DNA of 40,812 nt. Source: Myxococcales bacterium (GTDB lineage Bacteria; Myxococcota; B64-G9). Position 1 is the stretch's first letter; the number at the start of each line of letters is the position of its first letter. The stretch covers positions 1 to 40,812 of the forward strand of contig JAAZNF010000059.1 of the NCBI GenBank assembly GCA_012798435.1. The letters run 5' to 3'. Positions 29,108-38,478 of the stretch are shown here, piece by piece. The notes beneath the pieces are model-generated. The model was not told the origin of the DNA. It ran no database searches and saw only the letters and a list, made by a program, of their open reading frames with translations. Both the position numbers and the translations under genes were made by a program.

Positions 29108-30235
29108 CTACCGCCCCACCACGCCCTGTAGCTCGGCGGACAGATCCAGCAGACCCACCGCCCGCAGGACGGTGCCGTCCAGAAGCTGCACCAGCTTGAA
29201 GGAGTGGCGTTCGATCTTGAAGTTGAAGTTGGTGGCCGTGTCCCGCGCCAGCAGAGCGATGCCCTCGGCCGGGATCTCCAGACAGCCGTCGTCGAAGGTG
29301 ATGCAGCGCAGCTTCTTCCAGGGCGTGTCCGAGCCACTGCCGGGCGAGAGCAGCACCTCGACGTAGTCCCCGTTGCCCTTCTTCCAGGAGACGGTCAGGG
29401 CCTCGGTGCGGTGTTCGTCGATGCCCAGGCTGGGCCCGTCGGCCAGCGCCTCCCCGGAGTGCTGGTCCAGGTGGGTGAGCGTCGGCGCCTCGGGCACGCG
29501 CAACGTCTCCGCGAACGCCGGGTAGTCCTGTTCGCCACTCCCACTGGCGAACACCTGGATGCCGACCTCGGTACCGGCGTAGGCCCGCAGAGGCAACACC
29601 TTGGGCGGGAGGCGGTATTTCTTGTCGGGATCGGGGACGAGCTCGGCGGCGCCCCCCGTCCAGGTGATGCCGGTGAAGGCCACCCGCTCCACCCGCAGGG
29701 GCGTGGGGCTGCCTTCCTGGCAGGCGAAGTTCGTGCCGCAGCTCTCCGAGTTGCAGCGGACCGCGTCGCACTGGCCGGTGTCGCGGTCGCAGCGCAGGGC
29801 CGGATCGCACTCGGCGTCGTCCGTGCAGCTCTGGTGCGGGGCGAAGCAGGACCCGGCCCGGCACACGAAGGGCGCGGGGCAGGGGTGCGTGTCGTCGCAG
29901 GGGTCGACGGGGCGGCAGCGGCGCAGCACCTCGGGCCGGCCCTCGTACAAAAAGCACGCGTCCGACAGCAGCGTGCGCTGGGCCACGTACACCTGGTAGT
30001 CGGTCATGTCCTCGAAGTGGGCCTGGACCAGGGTGGTGTGCTCGGCGCCGGCGCCGATGATGTTCAGCTCGCTCACGCCCACCGTTCCGATCCAGAACGT
30101 GGCCAGATCGGTGTCGTCGTCGACGACCGCGGGCATGTCGTCGTGGCCCGGGCCGCACGCGGAGTCGCTCGCGCCGCAGCCGGTGAAGCTCCACACCGCG
30201 AGAACGACCGCCGAGATCCGTAGGAGTGTTCGCAT
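29108..30235 (-). CDS. Cys-containing lipoprotein of the surface operon
   Basis: A 375-residue lipoprotein; signal and lipobox MRTLLRISAVVLAVWSFTGC. A beta-rich N-terminal part ('LATFWIGTVGVSELNIIGAGAEHTTLVQAHF') is followed at about 105-170 by a Cys-rich segment with 'C-x-x-D-x-x-C' units (CDDTHPCPAPFVC, CTDDAECDPALRC, CNSESCGTNFAC). These are the same unit type as in the long VWA lipoproteins next door. Then comes a C-terminal beta domain ('YRLPPKVLPLRAYAGTEVGIQVFASG', 'LTVSWKKGNGDYVEVLLSP') that reads like an Ig/DUF-type sandwich. No enzyme motif. Gaps of 14 and 47 nt to its neighbours support one operon. Confidence 0.75.
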   Translation of the reverse strand: MRTLLRISAVVLAVWSFTGCGASDSACGPGHDDMPAVVDDDTDLATFWIGTVGVSELNIIGAGAEHTTLVQAHFEDMTDYQVYVAQRTLLSDACFLYEGRPEVLRRCRPVDPCDDTHPCPAPFVCRAGSCFAPHQSCTDDAECDPALRCDRDTGQCDAVRCNSESCGTNFACQEGSPTPLRVERVAFTGITWTGGAAELVPDPDKKYRLPPKVLPLRAYAGTEVGIQVFASGSGEQDYPAFAETLRVPEAPTLTHLDQHSGEALADGPSLGIDEHRTEALTVSWKKGNGDYVEVLLSPGSGSDTPWKKLRCITFDDGCLEIPAEGIALLARDTATNFNFKIERHSFKLVQLLDGTVLRAVGLLDLSAELQGVVGR

Positions 30236-30282
30236 GGTCCCATCCTAATGGTGGGCGACAGCAAGATCAACTTGCCGGATAG

Positions 30283-32952
30283 CTATTTCTCGTCCACCGC
30301 GAAGAAGTCGCCGTCCCCCAGCGGGATCTCGGCCACGTTGGGTTCCTTCTTGCCGTTTGCGAACTTCATCTGGTAGAGCGCCCGGCGGAAGATGGAATAG
30401 GCGGTCGGGTTGTTGAGCGGGGTCTCGGCGAAGTACAGCCACAGATCGTTGCGGCCCGGCCCCATGCCGGGGATGGTCTCGAGCGTCTCCACCAGGGTGA
30501 TGTTTTTCACCTTGAAGGTGATGCAGTTCTTGTCGGCCATGCCCACCACGATCGTCTCACCCATGCGGCAGGGCTTCCCCGCGGGGCAGTCGCCGTCGCT
30601 GGCGCACAGCGTGACCGGTTGAGCGCCGTCGCACCAGAAGCCATCCAGGGGAGTGAGGTTGGCGTCCACCTTCACCGTGATCCAGGTCGGTTTCTGGTGT
30701 TCGTTCACCCGGCTGCCGGCCGGGCAGCTCCAGCTCTGGCACGGCGGTGGGGTGCACACGCCGGATTCGGGGTCGCACTCCTGCCCGCTCAGGCAGCGCA
30801 CGTTGATGCAGCGATCGGTCAGGCACTTGCCCAGCATCAGATCGCAGCGCTGCCCGTCGGCGCACTCCATGGCGCGGCAGTCGGGGATGCACAACCCCTG
30901 GGAGGAGTCGCATACCTCGCCGGCCTTGCAGGTCACCAGGGCGCAGGGATCCGGCACGCAGGCGCCGGTGTTGGGATCGCACCAGTTCCCCACCGAGCAG
31001 GCCGGGTTGCAGTCCTTGACGCAGGAGCAGGCCGAGAAGAGCTGGTAGATGCCGCTGCCGGTGATCTCGATCTCCGGCCCGGGCTGGCTGTCCATGGGAT
31101 CCTTCCACGCCAGCGTCGGCAAGGGGCGGGGCTGGCCGTCCGGGCGCAGGGTGCCGGGCGGGTAAAAGTACAGCATGCCAGCGCCCTCGGCAGAGCGGCC
31201 CGAGACGTCGGTGATCTCTACCCCGGTGATGGTCACCGGCTGGGCGGAGAACGGCACGATGCGCAGCCCCTCGTCCACCACCTTGTAGCGGTAGGCGTCC
31301 CCGGCGCGCGAGGTGATGTCGTTGGACAGCGGGTCCAGGTGCTCGCGGATCTCCTGGCCGTTGGACAGGCCGTCCATGTCCGAGTCCAGCAACTGATCGG
31401 GTTTGAGGTAGTTCGTCCCCGCGTTGAACTCGATGCGATCGGGGTAGCCGTCGCGGTCGGAATCGAACAGCCCCGTATCGGTGCCGAGGATCTTCTCCTC
31501 GCAGTCGTTGAGGCCGTCTCCATCCCGATCGCTGTAGGGGAAGTCCAGCCCGTAGCAGGCCTGTGGTAGGTCGAAGCGCAGCGGATCCAGGTTGAGCGTG
31601 GCGAACACGACCTCCAGCCGATCGCCCAGCATGTCCCCATCGCTGTCGGCGTTGGCCGGGTCGGTGTCGCTGCCGCTCATCAGGCCCTTGTTGAAGAAGT
31701 CTTCCACACAGGAGCAGTTCCACAGGTCCCGGCAGGTCCCGGCCAGCATCTCACCGTAGCAGCGCTCTTCGGCGTCAGACATCCCGTCGGTGTCGCTGTC
31801 GGCCAGGAGACGCCCATTGATGGAGTGAGTGTTGAGGTTGGTCACCATGAAGGTCTTCATGACGAAGACGCTCTCGGTGGTGTCGAACTTGAGGGTGGTG
31901 AAGTTGAGCTTCCCCTCGTCGAAGAAACGCACGTAGTCGCCGTGGCCCTGGAAGGCCAGCGCCTGGAGCAGCTGGGCCACCTGGTCGTTCTGGGCGCCGT
32001 TGGGATCGTCGCAGGGGTAGGTGGGGCAGCAGTCCTCGCGCCGCGTGCACTCGCGCGAGACGTCGTTGGAGCACACCCGGATGGGGGCGCAGCGGGTGCT
32101 GCAGTTCTGCGGGTCGGCGCAGCAATCGGTGGCGAGCGTGCAGGTGAGGGTGTGGTCGTCGGCGCACAGGCGCACCGCGTCGTTGCAGGTCTCGCCCCCA
32201 GAACAGTTGGCCGGGCACGGCGTGGTCGAGTTGCAGTTGCGCGGCTGCGGCGTGCCCTGGCAGGTGCCGGTGGGGTTGTCGATCTGGATGGTGTGGAAGG
32301 CCACCTCGGCCACGCCCTTCTCCTTGCCAAACTTCTCGATCTCGTCCAGCGCGGCCAGGACTGCCGCGCGGTTGGCGGCCAGGCTGCCGTACCCCGGGTC
32401 GGGCGGGCCATGGGCGATGAAGATGAACACGTAGCGGGTGCGCGAGCGCGTGCCCGGGTTGGTGGTGAGGAGATCGCCGGAGAACACGCTGCTGGCCAAC
32501 GACAGGGCGGCGAACCAGTCGCGGCAGCCGCCGCCCACGCAGGCGTCTACCTGGGGATCGAAGTTGACGAGCTCGCCCAGGGCGTTGTTGAGGATGCCGT
32601 AGTCGCGGGTGTAACCGCCCTCGGTGAGCAGCCGGGTGCCGCCGCCGAACTTGATGATGGCCAGCGAGTAGTTGAGGTTGGCCCGGTAACGGTCCACGAT
32701 GTACTGCATGGCCTCCTGGCGCTTGGCCGGGTCGGGGTTCACGTTCCCGTCCCACCCCGAGGTGTCGAACAAGAACATGAGCTTGACCGGGAAACGCCGC
32801 TGGGCCGGGTCGTCGGTGCACACCGTGCCGGACAGGGTGACCTTGTTGGGGATGTTGGGCTCGCGCGAGATCTGGTAGATGTTGGTGTCGGTGCACGCCA
32901 TCCCGGCGAGCGCCGGCAGAGCCGCCACAACCATCATCGCAATCCGTTTCAT
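30283..32952 (-). CDS. VWA-like lipoprotein with thrombospondin-3 and Cys-rich repeats; metal site degenerate
   Basis: An 889-residue protein. Lipobox ALAGMAC (Cys20), GGGAGG ahead of ATG 32952. Residues 40-260 align by eye with the VWA domains of its two paralogues (TVCTDDPAQRRFPVKLMF..., 'TRYVFIFIAHGPPDP'), but the MIDAS motif DxSxS is DTSGW (63-67), so metal-dependent binding is doubtful. A Cys-rich insert follows (about 275-365), then thrombospondin-3 calcium loops (DSDTDGMSD, DSDGDMLGD, DRDGDGLND, DSDMDGLSN). A second Cys-rich block comes later (C-x-x-G-x-x-C-D type), and the shared C-terminal module ('NCITFKVKNITLVETLE...GRNDLWLYFAETPLNNP') ends the protein. It is probably a surface adhesin or structural partner of the other two. 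Confidence 0.85.
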   Translation of the reverse strand: MKRIAMMVVAALPALAGMACTDTNIYQISREPNIPNKVTLSGTVCTDDPAQRRFPVKLMFLFDTSGWDGNVNPDPAKRQEAMQYIVDRYRANLNYSLAIIKFGGGTRLLTEGGYTRDYGILNNALGELVNFDPQVDACVGGGCRDWFAALSLASSVFSGDLLTTNPGTRSRTRYVFIFIAHGPPDPGYGSLAANRAAVLAALDEIEKFGKEKGVAEVAFHTIQIDNPTGTCQGTPQPRNCNSTTPCPANCSGGETCNDAVRLCADDHTLTCTLATDCCADPQNCSTRCAPIRVCSNDVSRECTRREDCCPTYPCDDPNGAQNDQVAQLLQALAFQGHGDYVRFFDEGKLNFTTLKFDTTESVFVMKTFMVTNLNTHSINGRLLADSDTDGMSDAEERCYGEMLAGTCRDLWNCSCVEDFFNKGLMSGSDTDPANADSDGDMLGDRLEVVFATLNLDPLRFDLPQACYGLDFPYSDRDGDGLNDCEEKILGTDTGLFDSDRDGYPDRIEFNAGTNYLKPDQLLDSDMDGLSNGQEIREHLDPLSNDITSRAGDAYRYKVVDEGLRIVPFSAQPVTITGVEITDVSGRSAEGAGMLYFYPPGTLRPDGQPRPLPTLAWKDPMDSQPGPEIEITGSGIYQLFSACSCVKDCNPACSVGNWCDPNTGACVPDPCALVTCKAGEVCDSSQGLCIPDCRAMECADGQRCDLMLGKCLTDRCINVRCLSGQECDPESGVCTPPPCQSWSCPAGSRVNEHQKPTWITVKVDANLTPLDGFWCDGAQPVTLCASDGDCPAGKPCRMGETIVVGMADKNCITFKVKNITLVETLETIPGMGPGRNDLWLYFAETPLNNPTAYSIFRRALYQMKFANGKKEPNVAEIPLGDGDFFAVDEK

Positions 32953-32981
32953 CTCTGCCTCCCGCGGCCCGATGTGTCCGC

Positions 32982-35054
32982 CTAGGGGTTGGGGTTGGCC
33001 GTGCAGGGACAGGCCCAGGCGCCGCCGGCCGGGGTGCACCAGGAGCACTCCGCCGGGCACTCCGGGGTCACGTGCAGGGTGATCTGATAGGGATGGGCGT
33101 AGTCGTAGTGCAGCCGCTGGTACTCCTGGACCACGAAGTAGATGGGCCGGCCGCCATGGTACTCGCCGCACAGGTAGGAGCACTCGTTGTCGCCGAAGGT
33201 GCCCGAGCCGTTGCCTTGCACGTCCCAGCCGAAGGACTCGTCGAAGTCGCCGGGACGGTTCCAGCCGAAGGTCACGTGCATGTCGGAGTTGCCGGCGTAG
33301 CTATAGCTGAAGGACAGGCGGTAGTCCTTCATGGTGTCCTTCTGGTTCACCGGGTTTTGCGCCTCGGCCGGGATGCCCTCCAGCTTGTACCAGTCCTGGT
33401 CGGCGCGGAAGGAGATGTAGCCGGTGAACGGCCCGCAGGTGGCGCCGCCGCCCCCGTCCGGGGTGCAGTTGATGGTGGTGGCGAAGCTCGCGTTCCAGGC
33501 CTTGGTCTCCTCCTCGGAGGTGTTGGTGGCGTAGGGCTGGAAGGTGCTGTTGGGCTCGTTGGCGTCGGGCTCCGGCCGCACCGTGACCGTCAGCGTGTAG
33601 GGGTGCTGCAGGTCGGCGTTCTGGGAAGTGAAGTCGCGCACCAGGATGTAGTAGGTGTCTCCGAACATGGGGGCCACCGTGCGCAGGTGGCGCGGCTCGC
33701 CGGGCACCGCCCAGTCGCGCGCCGGGTTCTGGTCGTCCACGATGTGCCGCATGATCAGGGTGCGGATGCCGCAGCCGCCGGGCAGGCAGATGCCGGCCCC
33801 GCGGCACTTGCCCGAGGCGACGACGCACTCGTGCGAGGGGCACTGGGCGTTGCGGTACTCGGCGAGCTGGCCGCCGCAGTTCCAGGAGAGCAGATCGCAG
33901 TCGCTGTCCTTGGTGCAGGGCGTGCGCGGGTCGGCCACGATGAGGTCCACCGCCGGGTCGATCTCGGGCAGGGTCTGGCAGTTGAGGTCCACCTCGATGA
34001 GGGCGGGGTTGGTATCGCTGGTGCCCGGGGACTGGATCACGTACCAGTCCTGGTCGCCGCGGGTGGCCAGGTAGGCGTCGGACACGGTCGCGCCGCTGCT
34101 GATGGCGGAGGCGTTGCGGAAGTCGTTGTTGCCGGCGCCGGTGCGATCGCGCGAGTCGGGGTTGGCCAGGACCGTGGCGGTCAGGGTGTACCCCACCTCC
34201 AGATCGCTGTCGTCGTTGAAGGCGTCGCTCACCAGGATGTAGTAGGTGCCGGACTCGGCGAGCTGCAGGACGTCCTTGAGCTGGGCGGCGCCCTTCATGC
34301 CATCGGCGATGCTGCCGGTGTTCACCGGCGTCAGCTTGTCCGGGCGGTACACGGTGTAGCTCACGTCCACCGGCGCTGGCCCGCTCGTCGAAAGCTGCAG
34401 GCTCATGATCTGGCCGGCGGCGCTCACCTCGACGCGGAACCAGTCCTGGTCTCCGATGAAGGAAATGAATCCCTTGGCGCCCCCGATGGAATTCGCCTGG
34501 TCGGCGGTGTTGTTGGGCTCATAGGTGTCGGGATCCTTCACCGTGGCGATGGTCAGGAGGTAGTTGGCGCTGGCGCGGGCGTCCTGCTCGTCGCCGCCTT
34601 CGTCGTATACCTCCAGGAAGTATTTGCCGGCCTTGTCGAGGTAGAAGGTCCCCGTGATGTCCGTGACCGCGTCCGACCCGTCGTGATCGCAATGGCTGCC
34701 GATGGCCGCTACGTGGCCGTCCTCAGGCCGGATGCGGTAGCACAGGTCCACTCCCGTCAGCGAGATGGCATTGTACAGGTGCACCTTGACGATGGTGCCG
34801 TCCTCGGGGGCGTTGAACCAGAAGTAGTCCTCGTCGCCACGGGGGCAGATGTAGCCGCTGACCGCCGCGCCGGCGGCGGTGAGTTCCCACTCGGGATCGA
34901 CGTTGTCGCGCTGGGAGGTGTCGCGCTGGCACACGTCGAAGCCCTCGTCGACGTCGCTCTCGCCGCCGTCGGATTGCTGGCTGGTTCCGCAGCCGGCCAT
35001 CCCGGCCACGAACGGCACCGTGAGCACCCATGCCAAAATTGAGATATGACGCAT
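32982..35054 (-). CDS. Lipoprotein with tandem pre-peptidase C-terminal (PPC)-like domains
   Basis: A 690-residue lipoprotein (lipobox VAGMAGC, Cys22). At least four PPC-like beta-sandwiches are recognisable. Each has a 'D-(E/Q)-D-W/Y-(F/Y)' strand (RGDEDYFWF, IGDQDWFRVEV, RGDQDWYVIQS, RADQDWYKLEG), a 'G-x-Y-(F/Y)-(L/I)-x-V' strand (GKYFLEVYDE, GTYYILVSDAF, DTYYILVRDF), 'YTLT(A/V)TV' closers and 'D-x-x-E-P-N-(N/S)-T' openers. PPC domains bind calcium and usually attach to secreted proteases; here no protease is fused. It sits between two VWA paralogues (gaps 29 and 39 nt), so it is likely part of the same surface assembly. A Cys-rich insertion occupies about residues 380-425. Confidence 0.82.
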   Translation of the reverse strand: MRHISILAWVLTVPFVAGMAGCGTSQQSDGGESDVDEGFDVCQRDTSQRDNVDPEWELTAAGAAVSGYICPRGDEDYFWFNAPEDGTIVKVHLYNAISLTGVDLCYRIRPEDGHVAAIGSHCDHDGSDAVTDITGTFYLDKAGKYFLEVYDEGGDEQDARASANYLLTIATVKDPDTYEPNNTADQANSIGGAKGFISFIGDQDWFRVEVSAAGQIMSLQLSTSGPAPVDVSYTVYRPDKLTPVNTGSIADGMKGAAQLKDVLQLAESGTYYILVSDAFNDDSDLEVGYTLTATVLANPDSRDRTGAGNNDFRNASAISSGATVSDAYLATRGDQDWYVIQSPGTSDTNPALIEVDLNCQTLPEIDPAVDLIVADPRTPCTKDSDCDLLSWNCGGQLAEYRNAQCPSHECVVASGKCRGAGICLPGGCGIRTLIMRHIVDDQNPARDWAVPGEPRHLRTVAPMFGDTYYILVRDFTSQNADLQHPYTLTVTVRPEPDANEPNSTFQPYATNTSEEETKAWNASFATTINCTPDGGGGATCGPFTGYISFRADQDWYKLEGIPAEAQNPVNQKDTMKDYRLSFSYSYAGNSDMHVTFGWNRPGDFDESFGWDVQGNGSGTFGDNECSYLCGEYHGGRPIYFVVQEYQRLHYDYAHPYQITLHVTPECPAECSWCTPAGGAWACPCTANPNP

Positions 35055-35093
35055 CGTACCGTCTCCTTTTCGAGGCTGTTCTAGAAGCCCAGG

Positions 35094-38000
35094 TCAGGGA
35101 CCGGGCGCGGAGGTGTCGCCGAAGACCTTGCAGTCCCGATCGGGATCGAACCAGTCGGTGCAGCGGCGGCGGCTGTCGGGGTCCCGCGGCACGCAGCGGC
35201 CCTGGCAGTAGGCGTGGGGGCAGTCCTGATCGGAGGCGCAGTGTTTGACGCAGAAGCCGTTCTCGCAAGCCCAGGTGGCGTCCGGGCAGTCGGCCGGCGC
35301 GCTGCACGAGATGTTCACCGGGTAGAGGCACGAGGGGTTGGTGGCCCCCAGGTTGCAGATGTAGTTCGGGCAGTCCGCGTCGCTGCTGCAGCTCTCGCGG
35401 CCGACGGTGTCGCAGTTCCCGCGGCCGGCGTCCCGCTGGCACAGCATGCCGCCGCCGCACACGTTGTCCTGCGCCTCGCGCTGCGGATTGCAGGAGATGG
35501 CCGGGTCGTTGACGCAGGTGCCGGTGGTGGCCCCGGGGCTGGACTCCCGGCAGAAGGTGAGCGGGCAGTCGAGCGATTCGGTGCAGGGCTTGCCGGGGTC
35601 GGTGGCGCACACCATGTAGGGCCGGCAGAAATTCGGGTTGCAGTCGCCGTCCTGCATGCAGGGGGTGAAGTTCAGCGAGCAGGAGCGGACGCACTGGCCG
35701 CCCGAGGCGCCGCAGTCCTGGGTGGTGCTGCAGGGATCGCCGGTGTAAGCGCAGCGCTGAGAGCCGGTGCACACGTTGACCGGGCATTCGCTGTTCTCCT
35801 GACACTCCTTCACGCAGCGCCGGTTCAGGCATACCTCTCCGGCGCCACACTGGGCGGTGGTGTCGCAGATGTTGGAGCCGAAGTAACAGGCCTTGGCCTG
35901 CTCCGAGCAGCGGTTGAAGGGGCAGTCGAGGTCGAACTGGCAGTAGTCCCCCACCACGTCATTGCAGGAGTAGCCGCGCTCGCCGCGGCACTCGTCGTCG
36001 GTGGCGCAGGAGGTGCCCATGCACACCCCCACCACGGGCTCGCACACCTGGTAGGGGCACTCGCGCGAGTCCAGGCAGGGTTGGATGCGGCAGCGGTGCA
36101 GTTCGTCGTCGCAGGGTTGCACCGGGCAATCGGCGTCGGTGGCGCACTCCAGCGGCGCGCAGGTCCCGCCGTGGTGATCGACGCAGTGGTGGGCCACACA
36201 CAGCGAGTTGCCGGAGACATTCTCGCAGGTGTCCGACAGGTTCGGGCAATCGGCCGCCTGGGCGCAGCGGGTGCGGCAGAACCCCTCCAGACACATCATG
36301 CCGGTCGGGTTGGGGCAGTCCGTGTCGAGCTGGCAGGCGGGAGCGTACTCGTCGGCCCGATCCGGATCGCAGCTCTCGCCGGGGTGACAGTCGTTGGCCG
36401 AGAAGCACGGGACGCGGCAGAAGCCGCTCATGCACTGCGGATCGTTGTCGGGGTTGGAGTCGCCGTCCAGCGGGCAGGCCACCGTCGGGCTGCACGGGGT
36501 GTACTGCGGCAGACACTCCCGCTGCGGGCAGTTGCGGGTGGTGGGGTCTGGCGCGGAGCGGGCCGGATCCATGCACATGCCGGTCACCGGATCGACGGGG
36601 TAGTTGGGGCAGTCCTCGTTCTTGAGGCAGGGAACGCCGATGGGGTACTGGCATTGCTTCTTGTGGGAGTAGGGATCCTCGACGCAGGAGAACCGCGGGC
36701 ATGGGGTGGCCTCGTCGCAGGCCTGTCCCAGCGGCGCCAGGCACAGGTTGTTGCGCGGGTCGCACACGTGGTGGGGACACTCGGAGTCGAGAGAGCAAGG
36801 CGTGCCGGTGGGGCGCTTGAAGTCCCTCTGCTGAAACTTGATCACCCCGGTCGGGGGGTATTTCAGGTCCGAGTCCGGGTAGCGCGGCACGTAGCGCGCC
36901 CGCGCGCAGGCCACCCGGAAGGTGCCGTAGTCGTCGGGATTGTCGAAGGGCGTCTGGCCGACGTACACCATGATGTCGTTGAACCCGGCGGGGGCGCCGG
37001 ACCGGCGCGGCAGGGTGCCCTCCAGCGTGATGTTGGACACGGCGAAGTCGTAGCACTTGCGGCTCTCGAAAGAGCCGGGCCGCAAGGAGAGGTTGTAGCG
37101 GTAGCCCAGGATGGAGAAGCGGGCCGCGTCGTTGATCTGGGGGTTGGTGTGCCAGGCCACCTCGGCGCCGTTCAGCGAGCCGTCGAAGTCGGTGTCCACC
37201 TGGGCGTCGGGCCACACCGGGTTGGTGCCCGAGCGCACCTCGATGATGTCGGGGATGCCGTCGGCGTCGGTGTCGTAGAGCTCGGGGTTGGTGCCGATGA
37301 AGCGCTCCTCGCAGTCCAGGAGGTCATCCCCGTCGCGATCCAGCCGGTCGAGCGCCAGCCGGCAGTCGGCATCGTCGGAATCTAGCGGGTCGAACCCCGA
37401 GCGCCGCAGCCGATACTCCAGAAGATCGGAGAAACCATCGCCGTCCGTGTCCACGAGGCGCGGGTCGGTCCCGATCTCGAACTCCAGCGAGTCCACCAGG
37501 CCGTCGCCGTCGGTGTCGATGGCGTCGCGGTTGGCCCAGGCCGGGTGGGCGTTGAGGTTGGAGACCAGGAAGGCGCCGTCCTTGACCGCGAACGAGCGCT
37601 TGACCGAGGTGAAGTTGATGTCGAGGAAGTTGATCTGCTCGCCGTTCTGGAAGTTGCGGAAGGTGCCGTTGCCGATCTTGGCCAGCCCCTTGAGCAGGGC
37701 CTCGGCCTGCGCCACCACGTAGTCCGGGGTGTTCACCGAGAGGTAGCTGGTGTGGAGGGTGAAGTCGGCCACGTCGAAGCGCGCCGGCAGCGCCATCAGT
37801 TCCTCCACCGCCCGGCGGATGCTGGACGGGGTGTTGATGTCGTTGTCGAAGTCCTGCGGGTAGGGCAGGCCGTCGCTGAGGAAGATCACCACGTACTTGG
37901 TGCGAGCGCGCTCGTCCACCGTGGTGATGCTCATGTCCATGGCCAGGGTGGCCTCGGCCAGGGCGATGGCCGCCTGGTAGCTGGTGTTCCCGCCGCCGGT

Positions 38001-38444
38001 TTGCAGCGAGATCAGCGCCCGCAGCAGCGAGGGCAGGTCGTTGGTGAAACCGAACTGATCGTTGACCCCGTCGCCGTTGGTGTCCCGCTGCGTGGCCACG
38101 TTGGCCGCCGAGTCGAAACGGATGATGGCGTAGGAGACCCCGGAGTCGTAGCGGAACTTCTGGATCACCTCCCACACCGCGCGCAGCCGGCCGGGGTAGT
38201 CGTTAGGGGTCGGCGGAGGATCGGTCACGTTGGTGCTCTGCGAGCAGTCGATGATGAACATGATCTTGACCGGGAACAAGAGCTCGTCCGGGTGCTCGGT
38301 GCAGAAACTGCCCTTGACGGAGAGCTTGTTGTCGTCCTGATCGGTGCCCGAGCCGGCGTTCTCGTAGATATCGGCGTCGGTGCAGGCGGCCGCCGCCAGC
38401 AGACACACGCCAACCCACGCCGCCCGGAGGAACCACGTTCTCAT
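35094..38444 (-). CDS. Giant VWA lipoprotein with thrombospondin-3 repeats and a long Cys-rich stalk
   Basis: A 1116-residue protein. Lipobox LAAAAC (Cys21). VWA domain about 45-275 with an intact MIDAS DCSQS (66-70) and 'TKYVVIFLSDGLP' (the Asp of MIDAS motif 3). Next are thrombospondin-3 loops (DTDGDGLVDSLE, DTDGDGFSD, DRDGDDLLDCEE, DTDADGIPD) and the shared module ('CYDFAVSNITLEGTLP...GFNDIMVYVGQTPFDNP'). The final 550 residues are dozens of C-x(2)-D-x(2)-C-P-style units, which look like a rigid disulfide-bonded stalk. VWA lipoproteins such as Myxococcus CglB act as adhesins in gliding motility; this could be an equivalent. Closest relatives in the window are the genes at 30283 and 38479. 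Confidence 0.88.
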   Translation of the reverse strand: MRTWFLRAAWVGVCLLAAAACTDADIYENAGSGTDQDDNKLSVKGSFCTEHPDELLFPVKIMFIIDCSQSTNVTDPPPTPNDYPGRLRAVWEVIQKFRYDSGVSYAIIRFDSAANVATQRDTNGDGVNDQFGFTNDLPSLLRALISLQTGGGNTSYQAAIALAEATLAMDMSITTVDERARTKYVVIFLSDGLPYPQDFDNDINTPSSIRRAVEELMALPARFDVADFTLHTSYLSVNTPDYVVAQAEALLKGLAKIGNGTFRNFQNGEQINFLDINFTSVKRSFAVKDGAFLVSNLNAHPAWANRDAIDTDGDGLVDSLEFEIGTDPRLVDTDGDGFSDLLEYRLRRSGFDPLDSDDADCRLALDRLDRDGDDLLDCEERFIGTNPELYDTDADGIPDIIEVRSGTNPVWPDAQVDTDFDGSLNGAEVAWHTNPQINDAARFSILGYRYNLSLRPGSFESRKCYDFAVSNITLEGTLPRRSGAPAGFNDIMVYVGQTPFDNPDDYGTFRVACARARYVPRYPDSDLKYPPTGVIKFQQRDFKRPTGTPCSLDSECPHHVCDPRNNLCLAPLGQACDEATPCPRFSCVEDPYSHKKQCQYPIGVPCLKNEDCPNYPVDPVTGMCMDPARSAPDPTTRNCPQRECLPQYTPCSPTVACPLDGDSNPDNDPQCMSGFCRVPCFSANDCHPGESCDPDRADEYAPACQLDTDCPNPTGMMCLEGFCRTRCAQAADCPNLSDTCENVSGNSLCVAHHCVDHHGGTCAPLECATDADCPVQPCDDELHRCRIQPCLDSRECPYQVCEPVVGVCMGTSCATDDECRGERGYSCNDVVGDYCQFDLDCPFNRCSEQAKACYFGSNICDTTAQCGAGEVCLNRRCVKECQENSECPVNVCTGSQRCAYTGDPCSTTQDCGASGGQCVRSCSLNFTPCMQDGDCNPNFCRPYMVCATDPGKPCTESLDCPLTFCRESSPGATTGTCVNDPAISCNPQREAQDNVCGGGMLCQRDAGRGNCDTVGRESCSSDADCPNYICNLGATNPSCLYPVNISCSAPADCPDATWACENGFCVKHCASDQDCPHAYCQGRCVPRDPDSRRRCTDWFDPDRDCKVFGDTSAPGP

Positions 38445-38478
38445 GACATACCTCTCTTGCGAAGGCCCGCCATTCGAC

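Noticed and set aside
35094-36800. Periodic Cys-codon DNA looking like a CRISPR or tandem repeat array
   Set aside because: Units vary in length and sequence and keep one reading frame encoding C-x2-D-x2-C-P repeats, so this is a coding repeat and not CRISPR.
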